Part shown: piece by piece, positions 8,109-16,800 of the stretch
How the letters are laid out: each line of letters begins with the position of its first letter
How positions within the stretch are numbered: the first letter of the stretch is position 1
Assembly: GCA_015272325.1 (NCBI GenBank)
Contig: JACYLU010000020.1
Span: 62,001 to 126,000, forward strand
From: Synechococcales cyanobacterium C42_A2020_086
GTDB taxonomy: Bacteria > Cyanobacteriota > Cyanobacteriia > Elainellales > Elainellaceae
Direction: 5' to 3'
Length of the DNA: 64,000 nucleotides
Notes under the pieces: model-generated
What the model saw: only the letters and a program-made list of their open reading frames with translations
Database searches by the model: none
What the model was told of the DNA's origin: nothing
Program-made: the position numbers and the translations under genes

Positions 8109-8870
8109 ATGAATTGGTTTATTCCCTCGGCGTTGAATCGATCATTCACCCGGCGAGCTAGCCTGCGGTTTCTGGGTGGCACCCTCCTGGCAGTAGCAGG
8201 CTGTCAACGGCGAGCGGCGGTTTCTCAGGAGTCGTGGTCTGCAATCGCTCAGGTTCCAGTCACGGCTGCTTGCGTCGTTCGACCGTCTCAAACAGAAGGT
8301 CCATTTTTTGTCGATCAGCGATTGAACCGCTCAGATATTCGCTCCAGCACTGATGGCAAGCTGCAAACCGGAACGCCCTTGCGATTGAGATTTCAAGTCT
8401 CACACCTGAATCAGACGGCCTGTGTCCCCCTGCCGGGAGCCATCGTGGATGTCTGGCACTGCAATGCCGAGGGGGTTTACTCCGACGTAGAAGCTTTGCG
8501 ATCAGGCAGTCGCTCAACCAGTGATTCTGGGTTCCTGCGCGGCTATCAAGAAACAGCAGCCGACGGTACGGCCGAATTTTTAACTATTTATCCCGGCTGG
8601 TATCCTGGGAGAGCGGTTCACATCCATTTCAAGATTCGTACTTCAGCACAATCTGAGCAGGTCTATGAATTCACGTCCCAATTGTACTTTGACGATGCCC
8701 TGACTGACCAAGTGCATGCCCAGCCGCCCTACAACCAGCGAGGTCAAGGGGCGATTCGCAACACCGAAGACGGCATCTTTGCTCGCGGAGGTAGCGAACT
8801 GCTTCTGGCTGTAACTCCTGCCGATGCAGGCTATGCTGCCACCTTCGAGATTGCCCTACAGTTCACTTGA
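8109..8870 (+). CDS. Secreted intradiol ring-cleavage dioxygenase-like lipoprotein
   Basis: 253 residues. The N-terminus has a twin-arginine motif (FTRRASLRFLGG) and a lipobox VAGC, suggesting a Tat-exported lipoprotein. The core is an intradiol dioxygenase beta-sandwich: QTEGPFFVD, PLPGAIVDVWHCNAEGVYSD, and the iron-ligand block GWYPGRAVHIHFKI, which supplies one Tyr and two His; the second Tyr is in EGVYSD. Cytoplasmic catechol dioxygenases lack export signals, so this belongs to the exported branch whose substrates are mostly unknown. An upstream in-frame start (8034) overlaps the HxlR gene; the ATG at 8109 is preferred. Probably co-transcribed with hxlR. Confidence 0.85.
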   Translation: MNWFIPSALNRSFTRRASLRFLGGTLLAVAGCQRRAAVSQESWSAIAQVPVTAACVVRPSQTEGPFFVDQRLNRSDIRSSTDGKLQTGTPLRLRFQVSHLNQTACVPLPGAIVDVWHCNAEGVYSDVEALRSGSRSTSDSGFLRGYQETAADGTAEFLTIYPGWYPGRAVHIHFKIRTSAQSEQVYEFTSQLYFDDALTDQVHAQPPYNQRGQGAIRNTEDGIFARGGSELLLAVTPADAGYAATFEIALQFT

Positions 8871-8944
8871 GATTTAAATTGTAGATTCTAGTATTTCACC
8901 ACTCCATTTCTATTTCATAGTAAAGAATTTGACTTGAACAACTC

Positions 8945-9562
8945 CTAATTCTGTACAGGAATGTGGTCTGGACATTCCAGTCGCAGATCTCGATCGCCAA
9001 AGGGAGCATCCACAAACGCACAATGATGCGGACGATCGCTGCCTGGATAGGCATTGGGACGAAAGAAGCGGCAAGTGACACACATCTGGGAAATCGGGAT
9101 TTCTCCTTGTTCCTGTAACTTGCGGATCATTTTGACCAGCCCTTGCAAGAATATCGTTTGCTCCTGTGGAGACAGCTCATCGATCGCCGATAGTAAGAAA
9201 TCTGACCAGTTCGCCACCCGATCGGCTTCCCGTCGTCCTCTAGGAGTCAGGGTGAGGGCAATCGCCCGTGCATCATCAATGGCTCTGCTTTTTTTTACCA
9301 ATCCCTTTTCGATTAAGGTAGCAACCGCATCACTGGCTGTAGCTGGAGTTACCGCCAGCCCATCTGCGACTGCTGATAACCGCATGGGCAATTTACCCTT
9401 GGCTCGCAGGAGTACCAGAATTTGTCCTTGAGTCGGCGTTAGCCCCCTTATTCCAGCATCTTGCCAAGCACGGCTCTTGAGAGCTAGCCCAATCTTGGCT
9501 AACCCTGCCATGATGCGCTGGTTGAGCGGCTCATTGAAACGGTCAAACGGATTATCAGCCAC
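8945..9562 (-). CDS. MarR family regulator with C-terminal cysteine cluster
   Basis: 205 residues from a GTG start at 9562; the open frame continues upstream but would run into tpx. The winged-helix core is visible: LTPTQGQILVLL, LSAVADGLAVTPATASDAV (recognition helix), EKGLVKKSRAIDDARAIAL (wing). The C-terminal extension holds four cysteines (161, 164, 181, 197) in the order CxxC-x16-C-x15-C, with His pairs near Cys181. This arrangement could bind zinc or an iron-sulfur cluster; metal or redox sensing is inferred. It is the last gene of a leftward set after protoglobin and thiol peroxidase. Confidence 0.82.
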   Translation of the reverse strand: MADNPFDRFNEPLNQRIMAGLAKIGLALKSRAWQDAGIRGLTPTQGQILVLLRAKGKLPMRLSAVADGLAVTPATASDAVATLIEKGLVKKSRAIDDARAIALTLTPRGRREADRVANWSDFLLSAIDELSPQEQTIFLQGLVKMIRKLQEQGEIPISQMCVTCRFFRPNAYPGSDRPHHCAFVDAPFGDRDLRLECPDHIPVQN

Positions 9563-9653
9563 ACATCTCTCGCATCGGTTACTTCTCAAATTGTAGAAAA
9601 ATTTTAGAATTATTTGGGGTATTCGGAGATAACAGGGCAATGAATGCCTACGC

Positions 9654-10175
9654 TCAGACAACCGCACGGAGAGCGGCGATTGCAGCTTCATAGTTCGGTT
9701 CCGCCGTAATTTCTGGCACAATCTCACAGTACGTTACGATGCTGTCCGGATTCACCACATAAACGGCACGAGCTAGCAATCCCAACTCACTAATTAGCAA
9801 TCCCCAACTGCGAGCAAAATCCATTGCCCGATAGTCAGAGAGCATTGTGAGATTGTTGATGCCTTCAGCCAAGCACCAACGCTGTTGAGCAAATGGCAAA
9901 TCGGCAGACACAACGAAAGCGGCAATAGCCTGCCCGAACTCTTGAATTGCATCGCTAAATTTTTTTGTCTCCATTGAACAGACTGACGTATCGATCGATG
10001 GCAGTGTCATGAACAGTCGGGCTTTTCCCTCTGAAGCAGCTAGCGGTAAAACTGGTGAAAGATCAATACCTGTCACTCGAACATCCCTTGCCCTATCACC
10101 GACTTTCAGCTTTAGCCCAACTAAAGTCATCGATTGACCATGAAAGGTAATTGTTCCTGTATTTGTTACTGACAT
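9654..10175 (-). CDS. tpx: Thiol peroxidase (atypical 2-Cys peroxiredoxin)
   Basis: 173-residue Tpx that reduces hydrogen and alkyl peroxides with electrons from thioredoxin. The peroxidatic cysteine is Cys66 in PSIDTSVCSMET (TxxC with Thr63) and the resolving cysteine is Cys101 in RWCLAEG. The ATG at 10175 follows AGGA at 8 bases and matches the family start TGTITFHGQ. It lies 47 bases after the protoglobin gene and 91 bases before the MarR GTG, all on the minus strand, suggesting one operon. Confidence 0.95.
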   Translation of the reverse strand: MSVTNTGTITFHGQSMTLVGLKLKVGDRARDVRVTGIDLSPVLPLAASEGKARLFMTLPSIDTSVCSMETKKFSDAIQEFGQAIAAFVVSADLPFAQQRWCLAEGINNLTMLSDYRAMDFARSWGLLISELGLLARAVYVVNPDSIVTYCEIVPEITAEPNYEAAIAALRAVV

Positions 10176-10222
10176 GGGAAAATTCCTGCTTGTGATTCTG
10201 CTAATGAATCCTCGAGCTAATA

Positions 10223-10810
10223 TTAAAAATCTCCCTCCTTTACATAAGGATGACTCCAAAGTGCAACTTGAAGAACAATGGACTTGAACCAAGCTTGATG
10301 CATCTTCTCAACATCATCAGCACTGTGCCCTTTTTGGGCTAGGAAGGGTTTGATGGTTGCTGTAATGGGATAGATAAAGGCGATCAAATACCGTAATCCG
10401 ATATGGGGAGCTGCCTGAACGTGATCCGTTTGGTTTTTCTTGAGTCGGTGGTGTCGCAGTCCGATCTCTTCCTGATAATTCAACCAATCTTGGTCATAGG
10501 GACGATTACAGGTGTCTAAAATCCACTGAGCAAAGCGTTTACGAACTGCAGAGAGATAATCTGCGATCGGTTGGTTGTCGGCACCACTGAAGTAATGAAC
10601 CAGATGAGGATGGGAACCCACAAAGGAATACCACAAATCCAGAATGGCTTCAATTTGGTCTTGTAACACCTCTCCAGCCAAACGCAGGTATTGTTCATCT
10701 TCCTGCGTAAAGAGCACTGTTTGCTTCAAGAGTTCGAAGTCCTCGATCGACAGGGGCGAATGGGCAACTGCCTCTGTTCCGTAGGTGTAACCTGCAATTC
10801 CAGCACCCAT
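10223..10810 (-). CDS. Protoglobin-domain haem protein
   Basis: 195 residues of the protoglobin/globin-coupled-sensor fold without a signalling domain. Recognisable elements are the long pre-A helix start (GAGIAGYTYG), LFTQEDEQYLRLAGEVL, the region LRHHRLKKNQTD that should carry the proximal histidine, PHIGLRYLIAFIYP and the C-terminal WFKSIVLQVALWS. Single-domain protoglobins bind O2, CO and NO; physiological roles are poorly known. Being first in a leftward group with tpx and a cysteine-rich MarR suggests a role in peroxide or nitric-oxide defence, but that is inference. Confidence 0.87.
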   Translation of the reverse strand: MGAGIAGYTYGTEAVAHSPLSIEDFELLKQTVLFTQEDEQYLRLAGEVLQDQIEAILDLWYSFVGSHPHLVHYFSGADNQPIADYLSAVRKRFAQWILDTCNRPYDQDWLNYQEEIGLRHHRLKKNQTDHVQAAPHIGLRYLIAFIYPITATIKPFLAQKGHSADDVEKMHQAWFKSIVLQVALWSHPYVKEGDF

Positions 10811-11101
10811 AATGCTATCTCCTTGAGGTACTGAAGGATTAGATCATTGAGTTAAATCATGGTGGCCTGTCGCAGCCTTAATTTATGAGAAAAAACTTAT
10901 GAGAAAATAATAGGAGAAGACAGTTAGGACTCCTAATAAACTTATACCGTAAAATCTAGCTTCTCAATATCTTTGATGCCTGATATCTAAATCATTGGAA
11001 ACATTATTTAGTATTCCTTAATTAATGAGTCAATGAGATGGTGCTATGGGTTCGATAGAATCGATTAATGCACAATTCCTACTTGTGAGTTGTTTAAAGG
11101 A

Positions 11102-11356
11102 ATTCGTGCTCGTACCCTTTGGCATGGTGAGAATAATCAACGGGCAGTTTTATTGGAGATCGAGCCGAGGGATTGCTAGGATGAGATCGATTTCCATGAT
11201 CTAGGTCCAGAGGAAGCCGTTGTCGTATCAGGCGTATTCAATGACGGTACTCGTGATTGTCCGGCTGGTTCTTTCGTTCACAACCCTGCAGGCTCTAGCC
11301 ATATACCGCAATTTCAAACAGGGTGTACATGATTTGTTTTCTATTCTGAGGGCTGA
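11102..11356 (+). pseudogene. Cupin (ChrR-like) domain pseudogene
   Basis: One reading frame encodes a near-complete cupin: LWHGENNQRAVLLEIEP, then after a TAG stop (11177-11179) DFHDLGPEEAVVVSGVFNDG, DCPAGSFVHNPAGSSHIP, a second stop TGA (11330-11332) exactly where a Leu is expected, and FVFYSEG ending at TGA 11354-11356. The pattern matches short ChrR-type cupins that lack the anti-sigma zinc domain. Two nonsense changes and no clear start mark it as decayed. The rest of the 635-base spacer 10811-11445 holds nothing else I recognise. Confidence 0.72.
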
Positions 11357-11445
11357 ATGCACTCCACCTGCTAATCAAGAGAGAACTTAGAGAAGATCCT
11401 AGAAAAGAATTCAAACAAAGATTCATCAAATGGTGTAAATGACCA

Positions 11446-12777
11446 ATGAAATTCTCGATGAAATGGTCAGTAACGGGATTCCTGTCAATCCTGCTCCTGT
11501 TCACAGCAGCCTGCAGCGGTACAAGTGATCGCCAAACAGCAGCATCGCCAGCAGCCAGCGCAACACCAAAATTGCCGCCGCAGGCTATCCAGACAACACC
11601 GTTAACTCCGACGCCAATCCAGATTAGCCTGGACCGCTTGCCACCGCCCTTTGCAACCAACAGCGCCTCCAAATCGCCCAATGTGATTCCCATTCCTAGT
11701 AACCCAACGCTGAAGGTGCCCGAGGGCTTTACGGTGAATGTGTTTGCGGAGGGATTAGATCGCCCCCGCTGGCTAGCCCTGACCCCCAGCGGCGAGGTGC
11801 TAGTCACGGAAACTCGGCAAAATCAGATCCGCCGCTTGCACGATACCGACGGTGATGGTGTTGCCGATGAGAATGCCGTCTTTGCAACGGCTGCTAACGG
11901 CTTGGATATTCCCTTTGGCATGGCGTTTGCCGGAGGCTATTTCTTTTTGGGCAATACAGCATCGGTGCTCCGCTTTCCCTATCAACCTGGGCAGGCGCAG
12001 TTGACGGGGGTAGGGGAAAAAATTGCTGACTTGCCAGGAGGTGGCTACAATCAGCACTGGACCCGCAATGTCATTCCAGATCCTAACGGGCAGCGGCTTT
12101 ACGTCTCAATTGGTTCGGAATCAAATGTAGACTCAGAACCCCTACCTCGGGCGTCCGTTCAGGTAATGGACCTAGATGGGTCTAATCAGCAAACCTTTGC
12201 CGCAGGATTACGCAATCCGGTGGGGCTAGCCTTTCATCCGGTTTCGCAGGAACTCTACACCACCGTTAACGAACGTGATGGGCTAGGAGATGACCTTGTA
12301 CCCGATTATCTGACCCGTTTGCAGTTCGGTGAATTCTATGGTTGGCCGTACGCTTATCTGACACCCGATCGTCTTGATCCGCGGCAAGTGCAAAACGGAC
12401 GCAGCACTAACCCCGAATTGGCAGCCCGCACTCGAACCCCTGATGTCTTGTTTCAGGCGCATTCTGCTGCCCTCGGTCTGCAATTCTACGACGGCAAAAC
12501 CTTTCCTGAGCGCTATCACAAGGGAGCATTCGTTGCCTTTCGCGGTTCCTGGAATCGCAATGAAGGCACCGGCTATAAGCTAGTGTTTGTACCCTTTGAT
12601 GCTGAGCATCGCCCTTTGGGATACTACGAGGAATTCCTTAGCGGCTTCCTGGTGGATCCGGCAGGACCGACAACGTGGGGACGGCCCGTAGGTGTGCTGG
12701 TACTGCCTGACGGGAGCCTACTCTTTACCGAAGAAGCAAACGGTCGAATTTACCGGGTGCAGTATTCAGGGCGTTAA
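11446..12777 (+). CDS. Sorbosone dehydrogenase-like PQQ-type sugar dehydrogenase, lipoprotein
   Basis: 443 residues. A lipoprotein signal peptide ends in TAAC (Cys23), followed by a Pro/Thr-rich linker and a six-bladed beta-propeller of the soluble glucose/sorbosone dehydrogenase family. Typical motifs: FTVNVFAEGLDRPRWLALTP, LVTETRQNQIRRL, a calcium-type loop DTDGDGVADE, GGYNQHWTRNV, YVSIGSESN, AAGLRNPVGLAF and FRGSWNR. Such proteins oxidise sugars or aldoses in the periplasm with PQQ, but many cyanobacteria lack PQQ synthesis, so cofactor and substrate stay open. The ATG at 11446 directly starts the signal peptide. Confidence 0.85.
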   Translation: MKFSMKWSVTGFLSILLLFTAACSGTSDRQTAASPAASATPKLPPQAIQTTPLTPTPIQISLDRLPPPFATNSASKSPNVIPIPSNPTLKVPEGFTVNVFAEGLDRPRWLALTPSGEVLVTETRQNQIRRLHDTDGDGVADENAVFATAANGLDIPFGMAFAGGYFFLGNTASVLRFPYQPGQAQLTGVGEKIADLPGGGYNQHWTRNVIPDPNGQRLYVSIGSESNVDSEPLPRASVQVMDLDGSNQQTFAAGLRNPVGLAFHPVSQELYTTVNERDGLGDDLVPDYLTRLQFGEFYGWPYAYLTPDRLDPRQVQNGRSTNPELAARTRTPDVLFQAHSAALGLQFYDGKTFPERYHKGAFVAFRGSWNRNEGTGYKLVFVPFDAEHRPLGYYEEFLSGFLVDPAGPTTWGRPVGVLVLPDGSLLFTEEANGRIYRVQYSGR

Positions 12778-12851
12778 CTGCTCACTATTCTGACTATTCT
12801 GTATTTTGACTATTCTGAAAGCATCATTTTGAACGGATTGAGGAATCAACA

Positions 12852-13247
12852 ATGCCAATCCAGGTGCAGGGTATTCACCATGTAGCGGTGATTTGCTCCG
12901 ACTATGAAGCATCAAAACGTTTTTATGTTGAGGTATTGGGTTTTCCCATCATTCGGGAAACCTATCGAGCGGCTCGTCGCTCCTATAAGCTAGATCTGCG
13001 CGTCAGCGATACAGAAGCCATCGAGCTGTTTTCCTTTCCCGACCCACCTAGTCGCCCTAGCCAACCTGAAGCCTGCGGTTTGCGCCATCTAGCTTTTGCA
13101 GTTGCCGATCTAGATGCCGCCGTCGCCGATTTGCAAGCCCAGGGAGTTAAGGTGGAGCCAATCCGCCTCGATGCGTTAACGGATAGGCGCTTCACGTTTT
13201 TCCAAGATCCCGACGGACTACCCTTGGAATTGTACGAAGCCGGATAG
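12852..13247 (+). CDS. VOC family protein, SMU1112c/YaeR (GloA2) type
   Basis: 131-residue glyoxalase/bleomycin-resistance fold metalloprotein. Two beta-alpha-beta3 modules are visible: GIHHVAVICSDYEASKRFYVEVLGF and CGLRHLAFAVADLDAAVADL. Predicted metal ligands include His in IHHVAV, Glu in AIELFSF, His in LRHLAF and the final Glu in LELYEAG. The family is related to glyoxalase I but its substrate is not established. An ATG at 12852 follows GAGGAATCAACA. It ends 11 bases from the convergent mobA stop. Confidence 0.88.
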   Translation: MPIQVQGIHHVAVICSDYEASKRFYVEVLGFPIIRETYRAARRSYKLDLRVSDTEAIELFSFPDPPSRPSQPEACGLRHLAFAVADLDAAVADLQAQGVKVEPIRLDALTDRRFTFFQDPDGLPLELYEAG

Positions 13248-13258
13248 GGTCAACGGGA

Positions 13259-13891
13259 TCACTCGTCTGCCAGCCTTTGCAGCTCTTCGGGGGTGTTGCA
13301 GTTCAGCAGCATTGCCGGATCAGCAAGGGGCAATTCATGAACTGACAAGGGCTGTAGCCACTGCTGAAATGAGCGCCCACCTCTAGCAATAAAGGCTTCC
13401 AGATCCGCTAAACTGCGACGCCGATAAAAGCCACACAGCGGTTCCCACCAACCTTGAGGATGTCGCGGCAGGGCCGCTATGATGGTCTCCGGTAGCTGCG
13501 GCAGCATCTGCATCCAGGATTGCAGGATCTCTACCTGTAGACGCGGCAGATCGCAAGCCAGCAGCAATACCCATTCGCTCTGCATCCGGGTCAAGGCTTG
13601 GGCAAACCCCACAAGCGGTCCATGGGGCACAGCAGATTGGGGCGATACGGTTTCTGTAATGAGCTGAATTGGGGGTTTTTCAGGAGCACTCAGCAGCGAG
13701 GCGTAGCGCTCTGGCCAGGGAGTCATGACATACACCTCAGAGGTACAGCATTGCGCTGCATGACAGATTCGCAGCAGTAGCGGTGTTCCTGCTACAGTCA
13801 TTAATGCCTTGTCTTGCCCCATGCGGGAACTCAGTCCACCGGCTAGGACAATAGCGCTTAAGGAAAGGGGAGAAGGCACGGGAATACTCAT
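13259..13891 (-). CDS. mobA: Molybdenum cofactor guanylyltransferase
   Basis: 210-residue nucleotidyltransferase that attaches GMP to molybdopterin. The GTP-binding signature AIVLAGGLSSRMGQDKAL sits near residues 13-30, and the metal-binding LLLACDLPRL strand follows in the middle. HPQGWWEPLCGFYRR is the usual substrate loop. No other moco gene is nearby. In cyanobacteria the guanylated cofactor serves enzymes of the DMSO-reductase class such as nitrate reductase. Confidence 0.9.
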   Translation of the reverse strand: MSIPVPSPLSLSAIVLAGGLSSRMGQDKALMTVAGTPLLLRICHAAQCCTSEVYVMTPWPERYASLLSAPEKPPIQLITETVSPQSAVPHGPLVGFAQALTRMQSEWVLLLACDLPRLQVEILQSWMQMLPQLPETIIAALPRHPQGWWEPLCGFYRRRSLADLEAFIARGGRSFQQWLQPLSVHELPLADPAMLLNCNTPEELQRLADE

Positions 13892-14174
13892 TTTGGAGCA
13901 AAAATTAGGGAGATTCCTCCTAGTTCATTTCTCCTACTATAAGGGGCTATAAAGGGATGTGAGAGTCTGTAAACTACGGTGAGCACAAATTAGAAGCTGG
14001 AGTGTCCTGCAATAGGCAGAAAAATATAGACAGAAAAATGGTCTAGCCGTGCGTAGAACGAGCAACTAGACCAGTGAAGCAATTAGAGCAATCGAGAGCA
14101 ATCAAGAGCAATATTTAAACCTACCCAACGTGCATTAGAACTGCTGAGGCAGGTCTAGCAGTCGTGTAGCACCA

Positions 14175-15524
14175 TCAGCGGTTTTCCATCCGGCGATCGA
14201 CTACGACTACATCGGGACCACTGCCTGAGGGCGGGGGCGTTGTGAGATCGGTTGGTCGCGTGTTGGCTGCCGTATCGCTAGTTGCATAGGCTGCATCATC
14301 AGTGCGGTCGTAAATGTCCCACTCATCAATGCCACGGCGCTTCATCAGGGTTTCAGCCTGACGCACTTCTGCCTCGCTGCCATCCACAATCACCAGATAA
14401 TCGCCGCGTTCAAGGCGATCGTTGTACACCTTAGCCCGATTTTCTGGGATACCCAGACCCACTAAGCCACCCACAATACCACCGGCTGCCGCACCTAAGA
14501 CACCGCCCGAGAGTGCAGTAGCCAGTGCCGTAGCGGCCGCACCACCCGCTACGATAGGCCCTAGTCCAGGAATTGCCAGAACTCCTAGCCCCACCAGCAG
14601 ACCACCTAATCCACCAACGGCTGCTCCAGTGGTTGCTCCGGCTTTTGCTCCGTCGTCTGCCTTGTTGCCGCGCTCGCCCTGAGCCACATTGGTACCAACT
14701 CCTGCACCGGAAGTGCTGTCTTTACCAAGAATCGACACTTGGTTCATGGAGAAGCCAGAATCCCGCAATTCGGTGAGAGCGGCTTCAGCATCCCGGCGAT
14801 GAGAGAACACACCAACGGCTCGCTTCTGTTGGCTGAAGGAACGATCGGTGGCAGGGGTAGTCGCCGAGGTCGTTGTAGGGGTCCCCGGAACACCGGTTGT
14901 AGCCGAAGCCGTCCCAGTCGATGCATAGGTTGGGTCGCTAGCAGATGTAGGTGCGTCATACACGCCGTATTCCTCGATACCTCCCCGATGCAAAATTGCT
15001 TCTGCCTGACTAATTTCTTGCTCGGTGCCATCGACAATTACCAGATAACCACCCTGAGAAACACGGTCGTTATACACTCGTGCCCGCTCTTCCGGAATGC
15101 CTAAGCCCACCAAAGCGCCGACTAAACCGCCTGCTGCAGCTCCAATAGCCCCCCCGGCTGCAGTCGTGGCTAGAGCAGTAGCGACTTCTCCGGCAAGCAC
15201 AATGGGTCCCACCCCAGGAATGGCTAAAGTTCCCAAGCCAACAAGCAAGCCAGTTAAACCACCGAGCACCCCGCCAGAAACAGCACCAACTTTAGCACCG
15301 TCGTCGGCTTTATTGCCCACCTGATCGCTGACTTCCGCTCCTGCAATGTTACTCTCGCGGTCTCCATCTCGGGCAATGACCGAAACACGATTCATGTTGA
15401 AGCCAGAGCTGCTCAATTCTTGCAGTGCCCGTTCTGCTGTATGACGGTCAGCGAACACACCCACAGCTCGTCTCTTTCTATCGGTGTGTCTATCGGTGCT
15501 TGTACCAGAGCGTCCTAGGGTCAT
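14175..15524 (-). CDS. Duplicated general-stress (YflT/GSP17M-like) protein with glycine zippers
   Basis: 449 residues made of two tandem copies of one unit, about residues 17-190 and 233-415. Each unit has a YflT-like alpha/beta start (RAVGVFADRHTAERALQEL and RAVGVFSHRRDAEAALTEL), a conserved NKADDGAK motif, a long Gly/Ala-rich hydrophobic zipper (GGLTGLLVGLGTLAIPGVGP and GGLGGLLVGLGVLAIPGLGP), and a closing strand YLVIVDG plus a short helix ending in GIEEYGVYD or GIDEWDIYD. A Thr/Ser/Pro linker separates them. YflT-type proteins are heat- and general-stress-induced; the zipper suggests membrane insertion or oligomer packing. The function is unknown. No partner gene is adjacent on the same strand. 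Confidence 0.78.
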   Translation of the reverse strand: MTLGRSGTSTDRHTDRKRRAVGVFADRHTAERALQELSSSGFNMNRVSVIARDGDRESNIAGAEVSDQVGNKADDGAKVGAVSGGVLGGLTGLLVGLGTLAIPGVGPIVLAGEVATALATTAAGGAIGAAAGGLVGALVGLGIPEERARVYNDRVSQGGYLVIVDGTEQEISQAEAILHRGGIEEYGVYDAPTSASDPTYASTGTASATTGVPGTPTTTSATTPATDRSFSQQKRAVGVFSHRRDAEAALTELRDSGFSMNQVSILGKDSTSGAGVGTNVAQGERGNKADDGAKAGATTGAAVGGLGGLLVGLGVLAIPGLGPIVAGGAAATALATALSGGVLGAAAGGIVGGLVGLGIPENRAKVYNDRLERGDYLVIVDGSEAEVRQAETLMKRRGIDEWDIYDRTDDAAYATSDTAANTRPTDLTTPPPSGSGPDVVVVDRRMENR

Positions 15525-16244
15525 TTTTTCCTCCCTACAATCTGCTTGACCTGAACCGCGCCTTCAATCACGCTGATCCAAGCTTGAACGTTTGTTGACG
15601 CTTAAACGCTAGCAATTCTAAGCCATTCTCACCCTCTACCCTGTGAGATATCTCCCGGCGTGCATTCAGCTATTCTTTAAGGCAATCTCACTTGCGATAG
15701 AGATCGATTTTGTATTAATCCTCACCCATTATCTACACAATTCTGAGTGGCGCTCTCTAAGCAATGATTTTGCAATCAGGACTCTTCTATCTCGTATCTT
15801 TTTCGTATCTCTTAGGTTGAGTAAAGAGGGAACGCAACTGACCGCGACTAGCAAGGAAGGTGTGGACAGGATCACTGTCTAAGCCACGAACACCACATCC
15901 GACACCAAAAACAAGGGAGGCAAATAGCAACATTCACAAACACAAACTGTCACGTAGCCTGTCACAAACATAAACTGTTACCTGCAATACACCTTAAGAA
16001 CGATGCAGCGTCCAGTGCAGTTCACTACGTTGGAGAAGACAGCAGTGCTCAAAAACAGCGTTAATCTATCTGACTGAATCTATCCATTTTATGGACCACC
16101 TCAGTTATTGCTGTATCAAGTTGGCAGTTTATCTGTGCCAGTATATTCAGGCGGTTTGAAACCTTGATCCGGATTAATTTAGATTGATTCGGCATCGTCA
16201 CTGCTGTCGGGACACTATTTGGGATATTGGGAGGAAATCATTAA
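15525..16244. other. 720-base divergent spacer
   Basis: Lies between the leftward stress gene and the rightward 16245 gene, so it should contain both promoters. No RNA gene or clear operator seen. A GTG-started open frame at 15643-15882 has no family features and is not accepted. Confidence 0.5.
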
Positions 16245-16688
16245 GTGGCACCTTTACAATCTATGCGCAAAATTCTAGTGGTGTTATCACTGGTTTTCGT
16301 TCTCTTCGTTGGTTCTGCTTGCAGTGCTGTCGATCAGACCAACCGCGTCAGTGCGCCGAATGCCAATCCATCACTGAGCTACGGGCAAAGTTACGGGCAG
16401 CTAGAACGAGGTGATACTGCCGCTGGGCAAGACTTTGGCAATTGGGTGATCCAGACAGCACGAGGTCTTGTGCAGGATGCTTATGTGCGCGGTGATGACA
16501 AGTTAGGGGTTGTTATTGCTCCCCAAGTTCGTCCAGATGAAGTGCGGCCGCTGGCTCGCTCGCTGGTGCAAGGATTTCACCGTAATGCTCCTAACCGGGA
16601 TTTGACGGTGTTGATGTATGCTCCGGATAAGAAGCTGATTTTGACCGCCAAGTACAACAATTCAACCAATCAGATTCAATACCAGTAG
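16245..16688 (+). CDS. Small hypothetical lipoprotein
   Basis: 147 residues from a GTG at 16245, supported by AGGA nine bases upstream; an ATG at 16263 is the alternative. An N-terminal hydrophobic segment ends with GSAC, a lipobox (Cys26). The mature part is polar, with SYGQSYGQLERGD followed by an alpha/beta region (DDKLGVVIAPQVRPDEVRPL, DLTVLMYAPDKKLILTAKYN) of unknown fold. I do not recognise the family. It is followed on the same strand, after 112 bases, by another unknown gene. Confidence 0.6.
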   Translation: MAPLQSMRKILVVLSLVFVLFVGSACSAVDQTNRVSAPNANPSLSYGQSYGQLERGDTAAGQDFGNWVIQTARGLVQDAYVRGDDKLGVVIAPQVRPDEVRPLARSLVQGFHRNAPNRDLTVLMYAPDKKLILTAKYNNSTNQIQYQ

Positions 16689-16800
16689 AGATGGCATTGC
16701 CTTGATTCGAGTGTAGTCAATTGAATCAACTGGACAATCAAATAAAAGTAGCTGAAACACCCGCAATGAATCTCGTCGTGAACTGCAACAGGAGCATAAA

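Noticed and set aside
15643-15882. GTG-started 79-codon frame on the plus strand
   Set aside because: No ribosome site, no family features and composition like the surrounding spacer.
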